A program made the translations under genes and the position numbers. The notes beneath the pieces were generated by a model, which saw nothing but the letters and a program-made list of their open reading frames with translations, was not told the DNA's origin and made no database searches. A DNA stretch of 64,000 nucleotides from Oscillospiraceae bacterium HV4-5-C5C (GTDB taxonomy: Bacteria; Bacillota; Clostridia; Saccharofermentanales; Fastidiosipilaceae), in NCBI GenBank assembly GCA_012034405.1, contig JAAVLZ010000001.1, forward strand, positions 124,001-188,000, written 5' to 3'. Positions 45,236 through 53,050 of the stretch are shown piece by piece. How positions within the stretch are numbered: the first letter of the stretch is position 1; each line of letters opens with the position of its first letter.

Positions 45236-47126
45236 AAAGTTCAAACAACCAGCCGGTGGCACCATCAGACGCCTGCTGACATTAATGCTCTCCTTCTTTC
45301 CGGTGATGCTGCCAGTCACCTTGTTTTGCATTTTATTCAATGCCGCAGTGAGCGCTGTACCCTCTATCTTTATGCAAAAAATTATAGCGGCGGTGGAAAC
45401 CAGCTGGCAGAGCGGAGACTGGCAAGGCGTCCGTGCCCGAATCATAAAACTGGTCAGTATTCTGGCCGTGCTTTATGTACTTTCCTTAGCCGCGGGGCTG
45501 GCCTATAACCAGCTGATGGCCCTGATCACCCAGGGTACCCTCAAGAAGCTCCGGATCAAGCTATTTGATGGCATGCAGCGTCTGCCCATCCGTTACTTTG
45601 ATACCCATAATCACGGCGACATCATGAGCCACTATACCAATGATATAGATGCACTGCGCCAGATGATTTCCCAAAGCTTCCCGCAATTGATCATCTCCGG
45701 CATTACCGTGCTGATTCTCTTAAGCATCATGCTGTACTTTTCTATCTGGATGACGCTGCTCATTTTAGCCGGTGTGCTACTGATCTTTCTGGTCACCAAA
45801 AAGGTCGGCGGCGGCTCGGCGCGCTACTTTTTCCGGCAGCAGGAAGCCATTGGCAAGCTTGAAGGCTATATTGAAGAAAGTATGAACGGCCAGAAAGTTA
45901 TCAAGGTATTTTGCCATGAGTCTGAAAGTAAAGCCGATTTTGACCGGTTTAATGATGAGCTTTTCAGCGTTTCCGAAACGGCTAATAAATATGCCAATAT
46001 CCTGGGACCGCTGCTGAATAATATCGGTAATCTTTTATATGTTCTGGTGGCGCTGGCCGGAGGCTGGCTAATCCTATCCGGTCTGCCTAACCTCAGTCTG
46101 TCCGGTATGGCTATGAGCATCAGTATTGCGGTTCCGTTTCTCAATATCACCAAGCAGTTTGTCGGTAATATCAGCCAGGTATCTCATCAAATCAACGCTG
46201 TAGTGATGGGTCTGGCTGGTACCCGCCGCATCTTTGCCCTCATGGATGAACAACCGGAGCAGGATCAGGGTTATGTCACCCTGGTTTATGCCACCGATAA
46301 TCAAGGACAGTTGACCGAGAGTGAGACCTTTACCGGTATCTGGGCCTGGAAGCATCCGCACCAATCAGACGGCACCGTGACCTATACCCGGCTGATGGGA
46401 GATGTCCGTCTGTATGATGTTGACTTTGCTTATGACCCGGCAAAGCCGATTTTGCATGACCTCAGTCTTTATGCCAAGCCCGGTCAGAAGGTTGCCTTTG
46501 TAGGCGCTACCGGAGCCGGTAAAACCACCATTACCAACCTGCTGAACCGTTTTTACGATATTGCCGACGGAAAGATCCGCTACGACGGCATCAATATCGA
46601 GAAGATCAGAAAACCGGACCTGCGTCAAGCTTTGGGGGTCGTGCTGCAGGACACAAATCTCTTTTCCGGTACGGTGATGGATAACATCCGCTATGGTAAG
46701 CTGGACGCCAGTGATGCAGACTGTATCGCCGCAGCCCGTTTAGCCGGTGCCGATGATTTTATCTCCCGTCTTCCCCAGGGTTATCAGACAGAGCTCAGTG
46801 AGAACGCTGCCAATTTGTCGCAGGGCCAGCGTCAGTTGCTTTCCATAGCCCGGGCAGCTGTGGCAGATCCTCCGGTCATGATTCTGGACGAAGCGACCTC
46901 CTCCATTGATACGCGAACTGAAGCAATTGTCCAGCGCGGCATGGACAGTCTGATGCATGGGCGAACCGTTTTTGTGATTGCTCACCGTTTATCCACAGTC
47001 AAGAACGCCAATGTCATTATTGTGCTGGACCATGGCCGGATTATTGAACGCGGCAGTCATGAGGAGTTGCTGGCTCAAAAAGGCCAGTATTATCAGCTTT
47101 ATACCGGCGCGTTTGAACTGGAGTAG
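45222..47126 (+). CDS. ABC exporter subunit with canonical ATP site
   Basis: A 634-residue half-transporter, partner of the preceding gene. The membrane domain spans about 25-345. A linker insert follows (about 350-400, with VYATDNQGQLTESETFTGIW) that is characteristic of one partner of this heterodimer class. The ATPase has Walker A GATGAGKTT, signature NLSQGQRQL and Walker B MILDEATSSID with the catalytic Glu. GGAGG at 45211-45215 sets ATG 45222 inside the end of the first gene; longer frames on this strand are not real starts. Confidence 0.93.
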   Translation: MSKPEKFKQPAGGTIRRLLTLMLSFFPVMLPVTLFCILFNAAVSAVPSIFMQKIIAAVETSWQSGDWQGVRARIIKLVSILAVLYVLSLAAGLAYNQLMALITQGTLKKLRIKLFDGMQRLPIRYFDTHNHGDIMSHYTNDIDALRQMISQSFPQLIISGITVLILLSIMLYFSIWMTLLILAGVLLIFLVTKKVGGGSARYFFRQQEAIGKLEGYIEESMNGQKVIKVFCHESESKADFDRFNDELFSVSETANKYANILGPLLNNIGNLLYVLVALAGGWLILSGLPNLSLSGMAMSISIAVPFLNITKQFVGNISQVSHQINAVVMGLAGTRRIFALMDEQPEQDQGYVTLVYATDNQGQLTESETFTGIWAWKHPHQSDGTVTYTRLMGDVRLYDVDFAYDPAKPILHDLSLYAKPGQKVAFVGATGAGKTTITNLLNRFYDIADGKIRYDGINIEKIRKPDLRQALGVVLQDTNLFSGTVMDNIRYGKLDASDADCIAAARLAGADDFISRLPQGYQTELSENAANLSQGQRQLLSIARAAVADPPVMILDEATSSIDTRTEAIVQRGMDSLMHGRTVFVIAHRLSTVKNANVIIVLDHGRIIERGSHEELLAQKGQYYQLYTGAFELE

Positions 47127-47628
47127 GTCAGCTGGGGTCTTAGCTGCTGAAGGCAGATCCACCGGACCGGCAGTTAAGGCGCAAAAGCCGGAGCAGTAAG
47201 TTCTGGTGCCTGATCCGTGTACTTCCCCTCAGCTTAGAGAGTGGGGAAAAAATTGTGTAAGCCTCGGATGTCAGATAACATAAAAACAACGGAGGTTTTA
47301 TAAAAGGCGAGACAGGAGAAGAGCTTGATGAGGCAGCTCGTCGTGGAGCGAGGAATATTTGCGATTATTTGTTTTGCCATTTTACTTCAGTATTATTCGG
47401 TAAATTATTTGTGCACTTTATTTCTCAGCGTAATTTATAACATAGCGAAGCTGGCATGGTCTTATATCATAAAACGTTCATGTTTCTGAATGTTTATGTT
47501 GTATAAATCTATTTTGGGACTAATAGTTGCTAATCGTTGCCACTACTTGAAAGTCACCATATTACCCTTTTGAAATATTTGGCAACTTTTTGGCAATTAT
47601 GGGGCAAAATATGCGCCTTATTTTATAA
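47127..47628. other. Mostly gene-free stretch after the ABC exporter
   Basis: It holds one possible short gene (listed separately at 47328) and AT-rich sequence up to the tRNA-Lys(CTT) terminator. I see no RNA gene. Confidence 0.5.
47328..47489 (+). CDS. Possible 53-residue hydrophobic peptide
   Basis: An ATG frame with AGGAGA 9 bases upstream encodes a short peptide with hydrophobic segments (GIFAIICFAILLQYY and LCTLFLSVIYNIA) and a basic end (IIKRSCF). There is no known family. It may be a real membrane peptide or chance. Confidence 0.3.
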   Translation: MRQLVVERGIFAIICFAILLQYYSVNYLCTLFLSVIYNIAKLAWSYIIKRSCF

Positions 47629-47666
47629 CAACAAAAAACCCCGAAAGCCTTATGCTGTCGGGGTTT
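47629..47666 (-). terminator. Terminator of tRNA-Lys(CTT)
   Basis: An AACCCCGA/TCGGGGTT stem followed by TTTTTTGTTG on the minus strand. It is 36 of 38 bases identical to the terminator of the tRNA-His-Gln-Lys cluster at 12517-12554. Confidence 0.92.
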
Positions 47667-47673
47667 CCGGTTT

Positions 47674-47749
47674 TGGTGCGTCTTCAGGGACTCGAACCCT
47701 GGACCCACTGATTAAGAGTCAGTTGCTCTACCAACTGAGCTAAAGACGC
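47674..47749 (-). tRNA. tRNA-Lys(CTT)
   Basis: The acceptor GCGTCTT pairs with AAGACGC, the anticodon loop CTCTTAA gives CTT, the discriminator base is A and CCA is encoded (47674-47676 on the complement). Decayed IS and phage sequences lie upstream of its 5' end, not at the 3' end where integrases usually cut. Confidence 0.96.
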
Positions 47750-47838
47750 AGGGCACTCAAGAAAAACTCAAGAACGAAAATAATTATAGCATGTAGAAGT
47801 AAAATGTCAACGTGATTTTTTCTACTGATGTAGCCCTA

Positions 47839-47886
47839 TGAATGCAAAGCGATCATGTCCAATTGAATGCAAAGGGAAACTGTCCA
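47839..47886 (+). repeat. Two 23-bp direct repeats resembling IS21-type ends
   Basis: TGAATGCAAAG...TGTCCA occurs at 47839-47861 and again at 47864-47886, 19 of 23 bases identical, spaced by 2 bases. Tandem binding sites of this form are known at ends of IS21-like elements. No matching transposase or second end is visible nearby. Confidence 0.55.
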
Positions 47887-47906
47887 CCGATATATTAAGA
47901 TAGGCG

Positions 47907-48350
47907 GTGGAGGATAAAATGCATGAGAAAGGTCATCTTCATCAGGTAATTAACCAGAAAGCTCCGAGTACTGCCAGGGCGAGCAATTTTACCGATATCA
48001 AGGCTGGCGTCCAGGGGCCGACCTTTGTATTGTCATGGATCTTTTCTTACGCAAGACCATTTCATGGCATAGCTTTGGTAAAACAGATAGCGCTTTGCTC
48101 AAATCGCCTTTGAGGAAGCCGATTTGAGCAGAAATCATCCTTGCAGGTTGATCATTCATTCAGATCGGGGAACCCAGCACACCGCTCCCATATTCCGGCA
48201 GCTTCTGGATTCTCTTGACGTCGTACAATCGTTTTCCAAGAAGGGATAGCCCTTTGACAACGCTTGCTGTAAAAGCTTTTTCAAAAATCTGAAGAAGGAT
48301 GAAACCCATCGTCGAGCACACTAAAAATCTTCAGCGGGAGCCGGAAGAAC
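47907..48350 (+). pseudogene. IS3-family transposase (OrfB) remnant
   Basis: In shifting plus-strand frames one reads FTDI, then VMDLFLRKTISWHSFGKTDS, then after a frameshift IHSDRGTQHTAPIFRQLLDS and VVQSFSKKG followed by TAG, PFDNACCKSFFKNLKKDETHRR. These are the conserved second half of the DDE integrase domain of IS3-type transposases, with the second catalytic Asp in HSDRGTQ. The catalytic Glu region reads CKSFFK (Lys for Glu). Several stops and at least one frameshift are present, and OrfA is absent, so the element is dead. Confidence 0.85.
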
Positions 48351-48364
48351 AACAAATATCCTGA

Positions 48365-48918
48365 CTTCGTTAAGTCAACTGGCTACGGTTCCGGCGAAGG
48401 GCTTTGCGGCTGGAATTGCCGACACAGATACAGCGGCAGCGAGAACGCGAGATCAGGGACACGAAGCGACAGTTGTCAGGGCTGGACTCGGCAATGCAGG
48501 CGGCTGAGGATCCCGATTTGATCGCTGGGATGAAATCGGACTTGGAATAAACCAGCGTCACGCTGAAAGCGCAGGAAGCCAACCTGAACGACTTCCTGAA
48601 CCAGACGGGCATTGATCGTCAGAAAACCGCGAACAGGTGCTCGGATTCAGCCACAGCCAAGCGCAGAAGGCGCGCTATTCGGCAGAAGGCCATTACAAAC
48701 AATGGCTGAAGGACATCGTCGCAAACGACGGCGCAGCACCGACAACGCTGAATGATTACTACGCAGCGAAGAACAGCGATGCAGACGATTATGTTATACT
48801 GGTTAGGTATTCCCGTGACATAAAAGCAGGTTGGGTGTCCCCTCTTGCAGGGCTAGAAAACTATCAAAAAACGGAGCGCCAAAGAAGATACTGGAGCGCA
48901 GGACAAAAAGCGGAGTAA
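48365..48918 (+). pseudogene. Phage minor capsid protein remnant
   Basis: The plus strand reads TTCGYGSGEGLCGWNCRHRY, the Gly/Cys-rich motif of phage minor capsid protein 2, then in another frame RQREREIRDTKRQLSGLDSAM, LKAQEANLNDFLNQTGID, and finally LGFSHSQAQKARYSAEGHYKQW. The pieces are collinear with the C-terminal half of such head proteins but are split by frameshifts and a TAA. The last part stays open to TAA 48916-48918. Confidence 0.78.
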
Positions 48919-49016
48919 TAGACCGGAGCCAAAAAGTTGTCAGCGACAAATGCATGATCACGATCAACCCGGATACAGGCGTTTTCGTTCAATGCAATCC
49001 GATCTTGGAGGGAGCT

Positions 49017-49259
49017 ATGGTTATATCTTTACCGGATGAGCAATACAAGCTGCTCAAATCAATTGATTTCTCCGACATCAAGGAGCATATACATTTTGAC
49101 GATCAGAATAAGTCGGTGGAAGTAACAGATAGCAAGGTCGATGAGCTACAGATCATCGTCGATGACGAAATCGTGCTTAAAGGCTTGAGCGATGATCAAG
49201 AAGAAGTGTTACCGCTGGGGCGTAAGTTATACGATCTGTACGACACGATATACAGCTAA
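49017..49259 (+). CDS. Small acidic protein in prophage remnant
   Basis: An 80-residue frame, ATG 49017, with GGAGGGA directly upstream. It is acidic (SLPDEQYKLLKSIDFSDIKE, VDDEIVLKGLSDDQEE). It lies between the minor capsid remnant and a terminator hairpin. The frame is open farther upstream and may continue a longer phage protein (the open part starts at 48831). The family is not recognised. It is the only apparently intact frame in the remnant. Confidence 0.55.
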   Translation: MVISLPDEQYKLLKSIDFSDIKEHIHFDDQNKSVEVTDSKVDELQIIVDDEIVLKGLSDDQEEVLPLGRKLYDLYDTIYS

Positions 49260-49307
49260 AAACACAAACTTGATTAACTAAAACTGCCATTCCCACTTAA
49301 CACATAG

Positions 49308-49335
49308 AGCGTCCGGAAACCCCGGGCGCTTTTTT
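49308..49335 (+). terminator. Terminator in the prophage remnant
   Basis: AGCGTCCGG pairs with CCGGGCGCT (one T-G pair) and is followed by six T. It separates the small protein from the scaffold remnant. Confidence 0.85.
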
Positions 49336-49399
49336 ATGCCCAAAATTGACCGGCCCGAAGTCGTAAAACTACAGGGCGCAGCACCGATGCGTAGAAGCA

Positions 49400-49660
49400 G
49401 CTGGCTTCACTCAAGTTTGACTACGCTTTGTCAGTTGCACTCAAGGCTGCAAAAGTACGTGACATTGTCGCGGTCAAAGCGCATTTGAAACAGATGCACT
49501 GAAACTGGATGGTGAAAACATGCTTGAGCTGAAAGAGCAGCGGGAAAACATTAAGCAGGAATCCGGGTTTCTCTTGGAGAGCGATGAAAAGCCGTCCGTT
49601 TATAGCGCTTCAACACCGGACCACCGCGGCCGCTGCCGGCCCAACCGGCAACAAAAAAGG
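49400..49660 (+). pseudogene. Phage scaffold protein (GP20-like) remnant
   Basis: The plus strand reads KFDYALSVALKAAKVRDIVA, VKAHLK, then after a frameshift DALKLDGENMLELKEQREN and SGFLLESDEKPS. This is the C-terminal half of Siphoviridae scaffold proteins, which end just before the major capsid gene. The N-terminal coiled-coil half is missing or unrecognisable. Confidence 0.75.
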
Positions 49661-49711
49661 AAACCATGCCCTTAGTGAAGCTCCAGGGCACGGAGAGTGA
49701 AGAAAATAAAT

Positions 49712-49830
49712 ATGCCCATTATTAACAGACAGGCTGCTGAGGCCTGGATTCAGGAACAACCTGTAACAACACTTTTTTCAGGATGTTCCTGAACAATCTT
49801 CCGTTCTTTCATTTATAAAGCTGTTTTAGA
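49712..49830 (+). pseudogene. 5' fragment of a phage major capsid gene
   Basis: ATG 49712 opens PIINRQAAEAWIQEQ. After a small frameshift the sequence reads FFQDVPEQSSVLSFIKLF. Both match the first 35-40 residues of phage major capsid proteins (of the type RxDAxALIPE...IxQGxPEQSAVL). The rest of the gene is lost at the junction with the cardiolipin synthase gene. Confidence 0.68.
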
Positions 49831-51418
49831 GAAGTGGGGCAATCACCTTCATCAGATAACCCAAGACCAGCAAACCGCGGGATTTATCAAGCCGGTTAGC
49901 CAGGGTTACTTCCCGACTGTCTCCTCTGCTGGCTATAAAGTCAGCTTCCGCCTGTTCTACCGCCGGGTCATTAAACAAAAGCGCTGCACATTCAAAATGG
50001 TGATATAAACTGCGATAATCAAAATTAATCGTACCCACCACAGCCTTGCAGCTATCGCTAACCATAACCTTAGCATGGATAAAGCCGGGCGTGTACTCAT
50101 AGATCCTGACCCCGGCAGCCAACAGACGCTTATAATGGGTCTTAGCCAGTGCAAAAGGGATGATTTTATCCGGGATGCCCGGTAATATAAGGCTCACCTC
50201 TACCCCGCGGGCTGCCGCATATTTTAAAGCATTCTCCATTTCCTCGTCCAGAATCAGATAGGGTGTCATGATATGAACGTAGGATCTCGCTTGATTCAGC
50301 AAATGCAGATAGACTCGCTTACCGGCTTCATAATCGTCCAGCGGACAATCCCCATAAGGTATGATGAAGCCGCTGTCTGGGAAGCTGGCCGGATGCGGAC
50401 AGATATAGTGCTGCAGACTCCCCTCCGCAGCGCCTCTGCCAGGGCGATCCGGCAGATGCCACATCTGCAGGAACATCAGCGTAAAGCTCTGTACTGCTTC
50501 ACCACGTACCATAATACCGGTATCTTTCCAATAACCGTAGCGCACAACTCTGTTGATATATTCATCTGCCAGGTTGAAGCCACCGGTAAAGGCTACCTCA
50601 CCATCAACCACGACAATTTTACGGTGATCCCGGTAGTTATAATGTGTGGACACCAGCGGCTGCAGCGGAGCAAAAACCTGACACTGGATGTGCAGCGCCG
50701 CTAATCTGCGGGGATAATCAGCCGGCAGGCGGTAAAACTCATTGGTACCGTCATATAAGACCCGTACCTCCACGCCGTCCTTGGCTTTCCGAGCCAGGAT
50801 GTCCAGAATCTGCCCCCACATCTGACCTTCATTGATAATAAAGTATTCCATAAAAACAAACTGCCGGGCAGACTCCAGTGCGGTAATCAAGGCGGCAAAA
50901 TTTTCCTGTCCGCTGGCAAAATAGCGTGTCTGACTGTGCAAGTAAACCGGGTAGTCACCGGTCTGCCATAAATAGCGGGATAAGCCATAAACCTCCGGAC
51001 TGCTTTGCTCCAGCTTGGCGCTGACCGCCGGATCCTGCGGCAGATCGTGCCGGCTCACCCGGTGTATATAATCCAGCCGGCGATGCAGAGCCCGGTGCCC
51101 CGGGTCAGCTCTGGTGAAGAGCAGTAGCAAGGTACCGCCAACCGGCGCCAGGGCTATGACCACCAGCCAGGTAATTTTGGCGTTGACATCCATGTGACAA
51201 TTGACCAGATACAGCAGCATAATCAGCAGCAGCAGAATCTGACCACCAAAGACATGCGGCAGGTAACCGGCAAACCAGTTGAAGCCTGTAATCAGCAGCG
51301 CGATCTGCAGCAACAGCAGCAGCAACACCAGCCCCAGGCGGCTGAAGATACTGTGCAGTAAACCATTGCGGCCTTTTTTCAGTAAATATAGCCTTCCGTT
51401 GCCACTGCCAGAACTCAT
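49826..51418 (-). CDS. cls: Cardiolipin synthase
   Basis: A 530-residue phospholipase D-superfamily membrane enzyme that joins two phosphatidylglycerols to cardiolipin. Three hydrophobic segments lie near the N-terminus (about 22-45, 50-70, 77-95). Two HKD motifs follow: HRKIVVVDGEVAFTGG (about 284-300) and HAKVMVSDSCKAVVGT (about 463-480), each in the expected setting (NLADEY, NFDYRS). AGGAGAGGG precedes ATG 51418; an upstream frame to 51469 is not needed. Its 3' end abuts the prophage remnant and seems complete. Confidence 0.94.
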   Translation of the reverse strand: MSSGSGNGRLYLLKKGRNGLLHSIFSRLGLVLLLLLLQIALLITGFNWFAGYLPHVFGGQILLLLIMLLYLVNCHMDVNAKITWLVVIALAPVGGTLLLLFTRADPGHRALHRRLDYIHRVSRHDLPQDPAVSAKLEQSSPEVYGLSRYLWQTGDYPVYLHSQTRYFASGQENFAALITALESARQFVFMEYFIINEGQMWGQILDILARKAKDGVEVRVLYDGTNEFYRLPADYPRRLAALHIQCQVFAPLQPLVSTHYNYRDHRKIVVVDGEVAFTGGFNLADEYINRVVRYGYWKDTGIMVRGEAVQSFTLMFLQMWHLPDRPGRGAAEGSLQHYICPHPASFPDSGFIIPYGDCPLDDYEAGKRVYLHLLNQARSYVHIMTPYLILDEEMENALKYAAARGVEVSLILPGIPDKIIPFALAKTHYKRLLAAGVRIYEYTPGFIHAKVMVSDSCKAVVGTINFDYRSLYHHFECAALLFNDPAVEQAEADFIASRGDSREVTLANRLDKSRGLLVLGYLMKVIAPLL

Positions 51419-51467
51419 TACCCTCTCCTCTAAGATCCCTAATACGATCATCTTATCAAAGCCTGAC

Positions 51468-51507
51468 AAAAAAATCCCCGGAGCCGATTAAAATCAGCTC
51501 CGGGGAT
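51468..51507 (-). terminator. Terminator of rplY
   Basis: An 11-bp perfect stem ATCCCCGGAGC/GCTCCGGGGAT with a 12-base loop is followed by a T7 run on the minus strand, 34 bases past the L25 stop. Confidence 0.92.
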
Positions 51508-51540
51508 CCGCCGGCCCAGCCCGGCCAGTCAATAAATCGC

Positions 51541-52149
51541 TTAAGCTTCCGGCTTGGCCTCAGCTGGAGCAGCTGCATCAGTCGTTTCAGTCACTTCTGC
51601 CGCAGGCTCTTCCTCAGCAGGTGCGCTGACTACCACCACCGGTTCCTCCTCATGAGACAAAACCCGGCAGCCTTCCGGCAATTTGAGATCAGCCACGCGG
51701 TGTACATCACCAATCTCCATCCCGCTTACATCTACGGTCAGCTCCTGCGGCACCTTATCCGCCTCAGCCTCAACCTCCACATCAGCCATAACCAGGCTGA
51801 CGACACCAACCTGTACCTTGTCTTCATTCAAGAGGACGACCGGCACCTGGACACGGACCTTCTGCCCCTTGGTTAAAGCTCGCAGCTCCACATTAAGCAG
51901 CTGACCCTTCATGAAGTCGCGGCTCACCTCCGCAAACATAACCTGTTGGGTCCGTCCGTCCAGCTCAACATTAAAGACAGCGTTGCGGCCCTTGGTACGC
52001 AGCAGGCTGTCAACAGTCTTAGCCTCCATCAAAATGGATACCGGTTTAAAGTCTTTGCCGTAAACAGTGGCAGGAACCATGCCCTCACGACGCGCCTGCT
52101 TGGCAGCAGCTGTTCCGACCTTACTGCGAGATTTTACACTAATGTTCAT
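51541..52149 (-). CDS. rplY: 50S ribosomal protein L25 (general stress protein Ctc type)
   Basis: A 202-residue two-domain L25/TL5/Ctc protein that binds 5S rRNA. The N-terminal L25 domain (about 1-90) has SRSKVGTAAAKQARREGMVPATVYG and RNAVFNVELDG. The C-terminal beta domain (about 95-180) has LPEGCRVLSHEEEPVVVV. The last 25 residues are Ala/Glu-rich. Its ATG is 52149. It is monocistronic with its own terminator, divergent from ybaK. Confidence 0.95.
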   Translation of the reverse strand: MNISVKSRSKVGTAAAKQARREGMVPATVYGKDFKPVSILMEAKTVDSLLRTKGRNAVFNVELDGRTQQVMFAEVSRDFMKGQLLNVELRALTKGQKVRVQVPVVLLNEDKVQVGVVSLVMADVEVEAEADKVPQELTVDVSGMEIGDVHRVADLKLPEGCRVLSHEEEPVVVVSAPAEEEPAAEVTETTDAAAPAEAKPEA

Positions 52150-52414
52150 AAAAAGACCTCTTTCTCCTTATCATAGCCAAAGGAAACGATCTGTCTGTTT
52201 AGCTTGCAGTCAATTGAGTCCGCTTGCCTGACCTCCGGCTTCAAATGTATATTATATATAAATCGATCTGATCTAGCCAGTGCAAATGAGCTAATTCAAA
52301 TGCAAAAACTTTGCAAATCATTTGTGACAGACTGCCTGATTCCGCCCTGGGACTTGAGTCTGACGCAGTCGCTGACCTAAAATACAAGCAGAATAAAAAA
52401 GGGGAGCGACCCGC

Positions 52415-52915
52415 ATGAGCAAGGACAAAAAAAAACCGGCCAAAACCAATGCCTCCAGGCTACTGGACCGGTTAAAAATTCCGTATGAATTAAATGAATA
52501 TGATAGCAGTGGTGAATTTCATAATGGCGAAGAGGTCGCCGCTACGCTGGGAGTAGCTCCAGCCCAAGTATTCAAAACGCTGGTCACGGTCTCTCCTCAC
52601 GGAGAGCATCGGGTTTGCGTCATTCCGGTGGCTGCAAACCTGGACCTGAAAAAAGCCGCCCGGCACTTTGGTGATAAGGATCTGCATATGCTGCCACTGA
52701 AAGATCTGACGGACGTGACCGGCTACATCAAGGGTGGCTGCTCGCCACTTGGCATGAAAAAAGCCTTCCCGACCATTTTAGATCAAAGCTGTCTGAGTCA
52801 GTCAGAAATCTATGTCAGCGCTGGAAGACGGGGCCTGCAGCTTAGACTTAAGCCCAGTGACCTGCTTAGGGCCTGCGACGCGGAGACTGCTGATATCATT
52901 GAAGATCTGATCTAG
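52415..52915 (+). CDS. ybaK: Cys-tRNA(Pro) deacylase YbaK/EbsC
   Basis: A 166-residue trans-editing factor that hydrolyses Cys mischarged on tRNA-Pro. Family marks are TNASRLLDRLKIPYELNEYD, FKTLVTVSPHGEHRVCVIPV, the catalytic-site Lys in the FKTLV stretch, and GYIKGGCSPLGMKKAFPTI. GGGGAG lies upstream of ATG 52415. It stands alone. Confidence 0.94.
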   Translation: MSKDKKKPAKTNASRLLDRLKIPYELNEYDSSGEFHNGEEVAATLGVAPAQVFKTLVTVSPHGEHRVCVIPVAANLDLKKAARHFGDKDLHMLPLKDLTDVTGYIKGGCSPLGMKKAFPTILDQSCLSQSEIYVSAGRRGLQLRLKPSDLLRACDAETADIIEDLI

Positions 52916-53050
52916 GAACCAGTCCGTTCAGATTTTGCCGGTGTTGTCAGGAACGCTCCGTGGGCGGCATGAAAACCGCCGTTCACGAAGCGTTATCGTT
53001 ACAGTCTCTATGCCTGAGCAGACAGCTGTTGCTGGATCAGACAGAACAAC

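Larger units (their letters stand above)
47750..49830. mobile_element. IS3 and prophage remnant cluster
   Basis: Between tRNA-Lys(CTT) and the cardiolipin synthase gene lie IS-like end repeats, an IS3 transposase pseudogene, and in order the broken phage genes for minor capsid protein, a small protein, scaffold and the first codons of the major capsid. No integrase, portal, terminase or tail genes remain here. Confidence 0.75.

Noticed and set aside
47537-47743. Frame of 68 residues ending in SGTRTLDPLIKSQLLYQLS
   Set aside because: This well-known spurious peptide is the antisense translation of tRNA-Lys.
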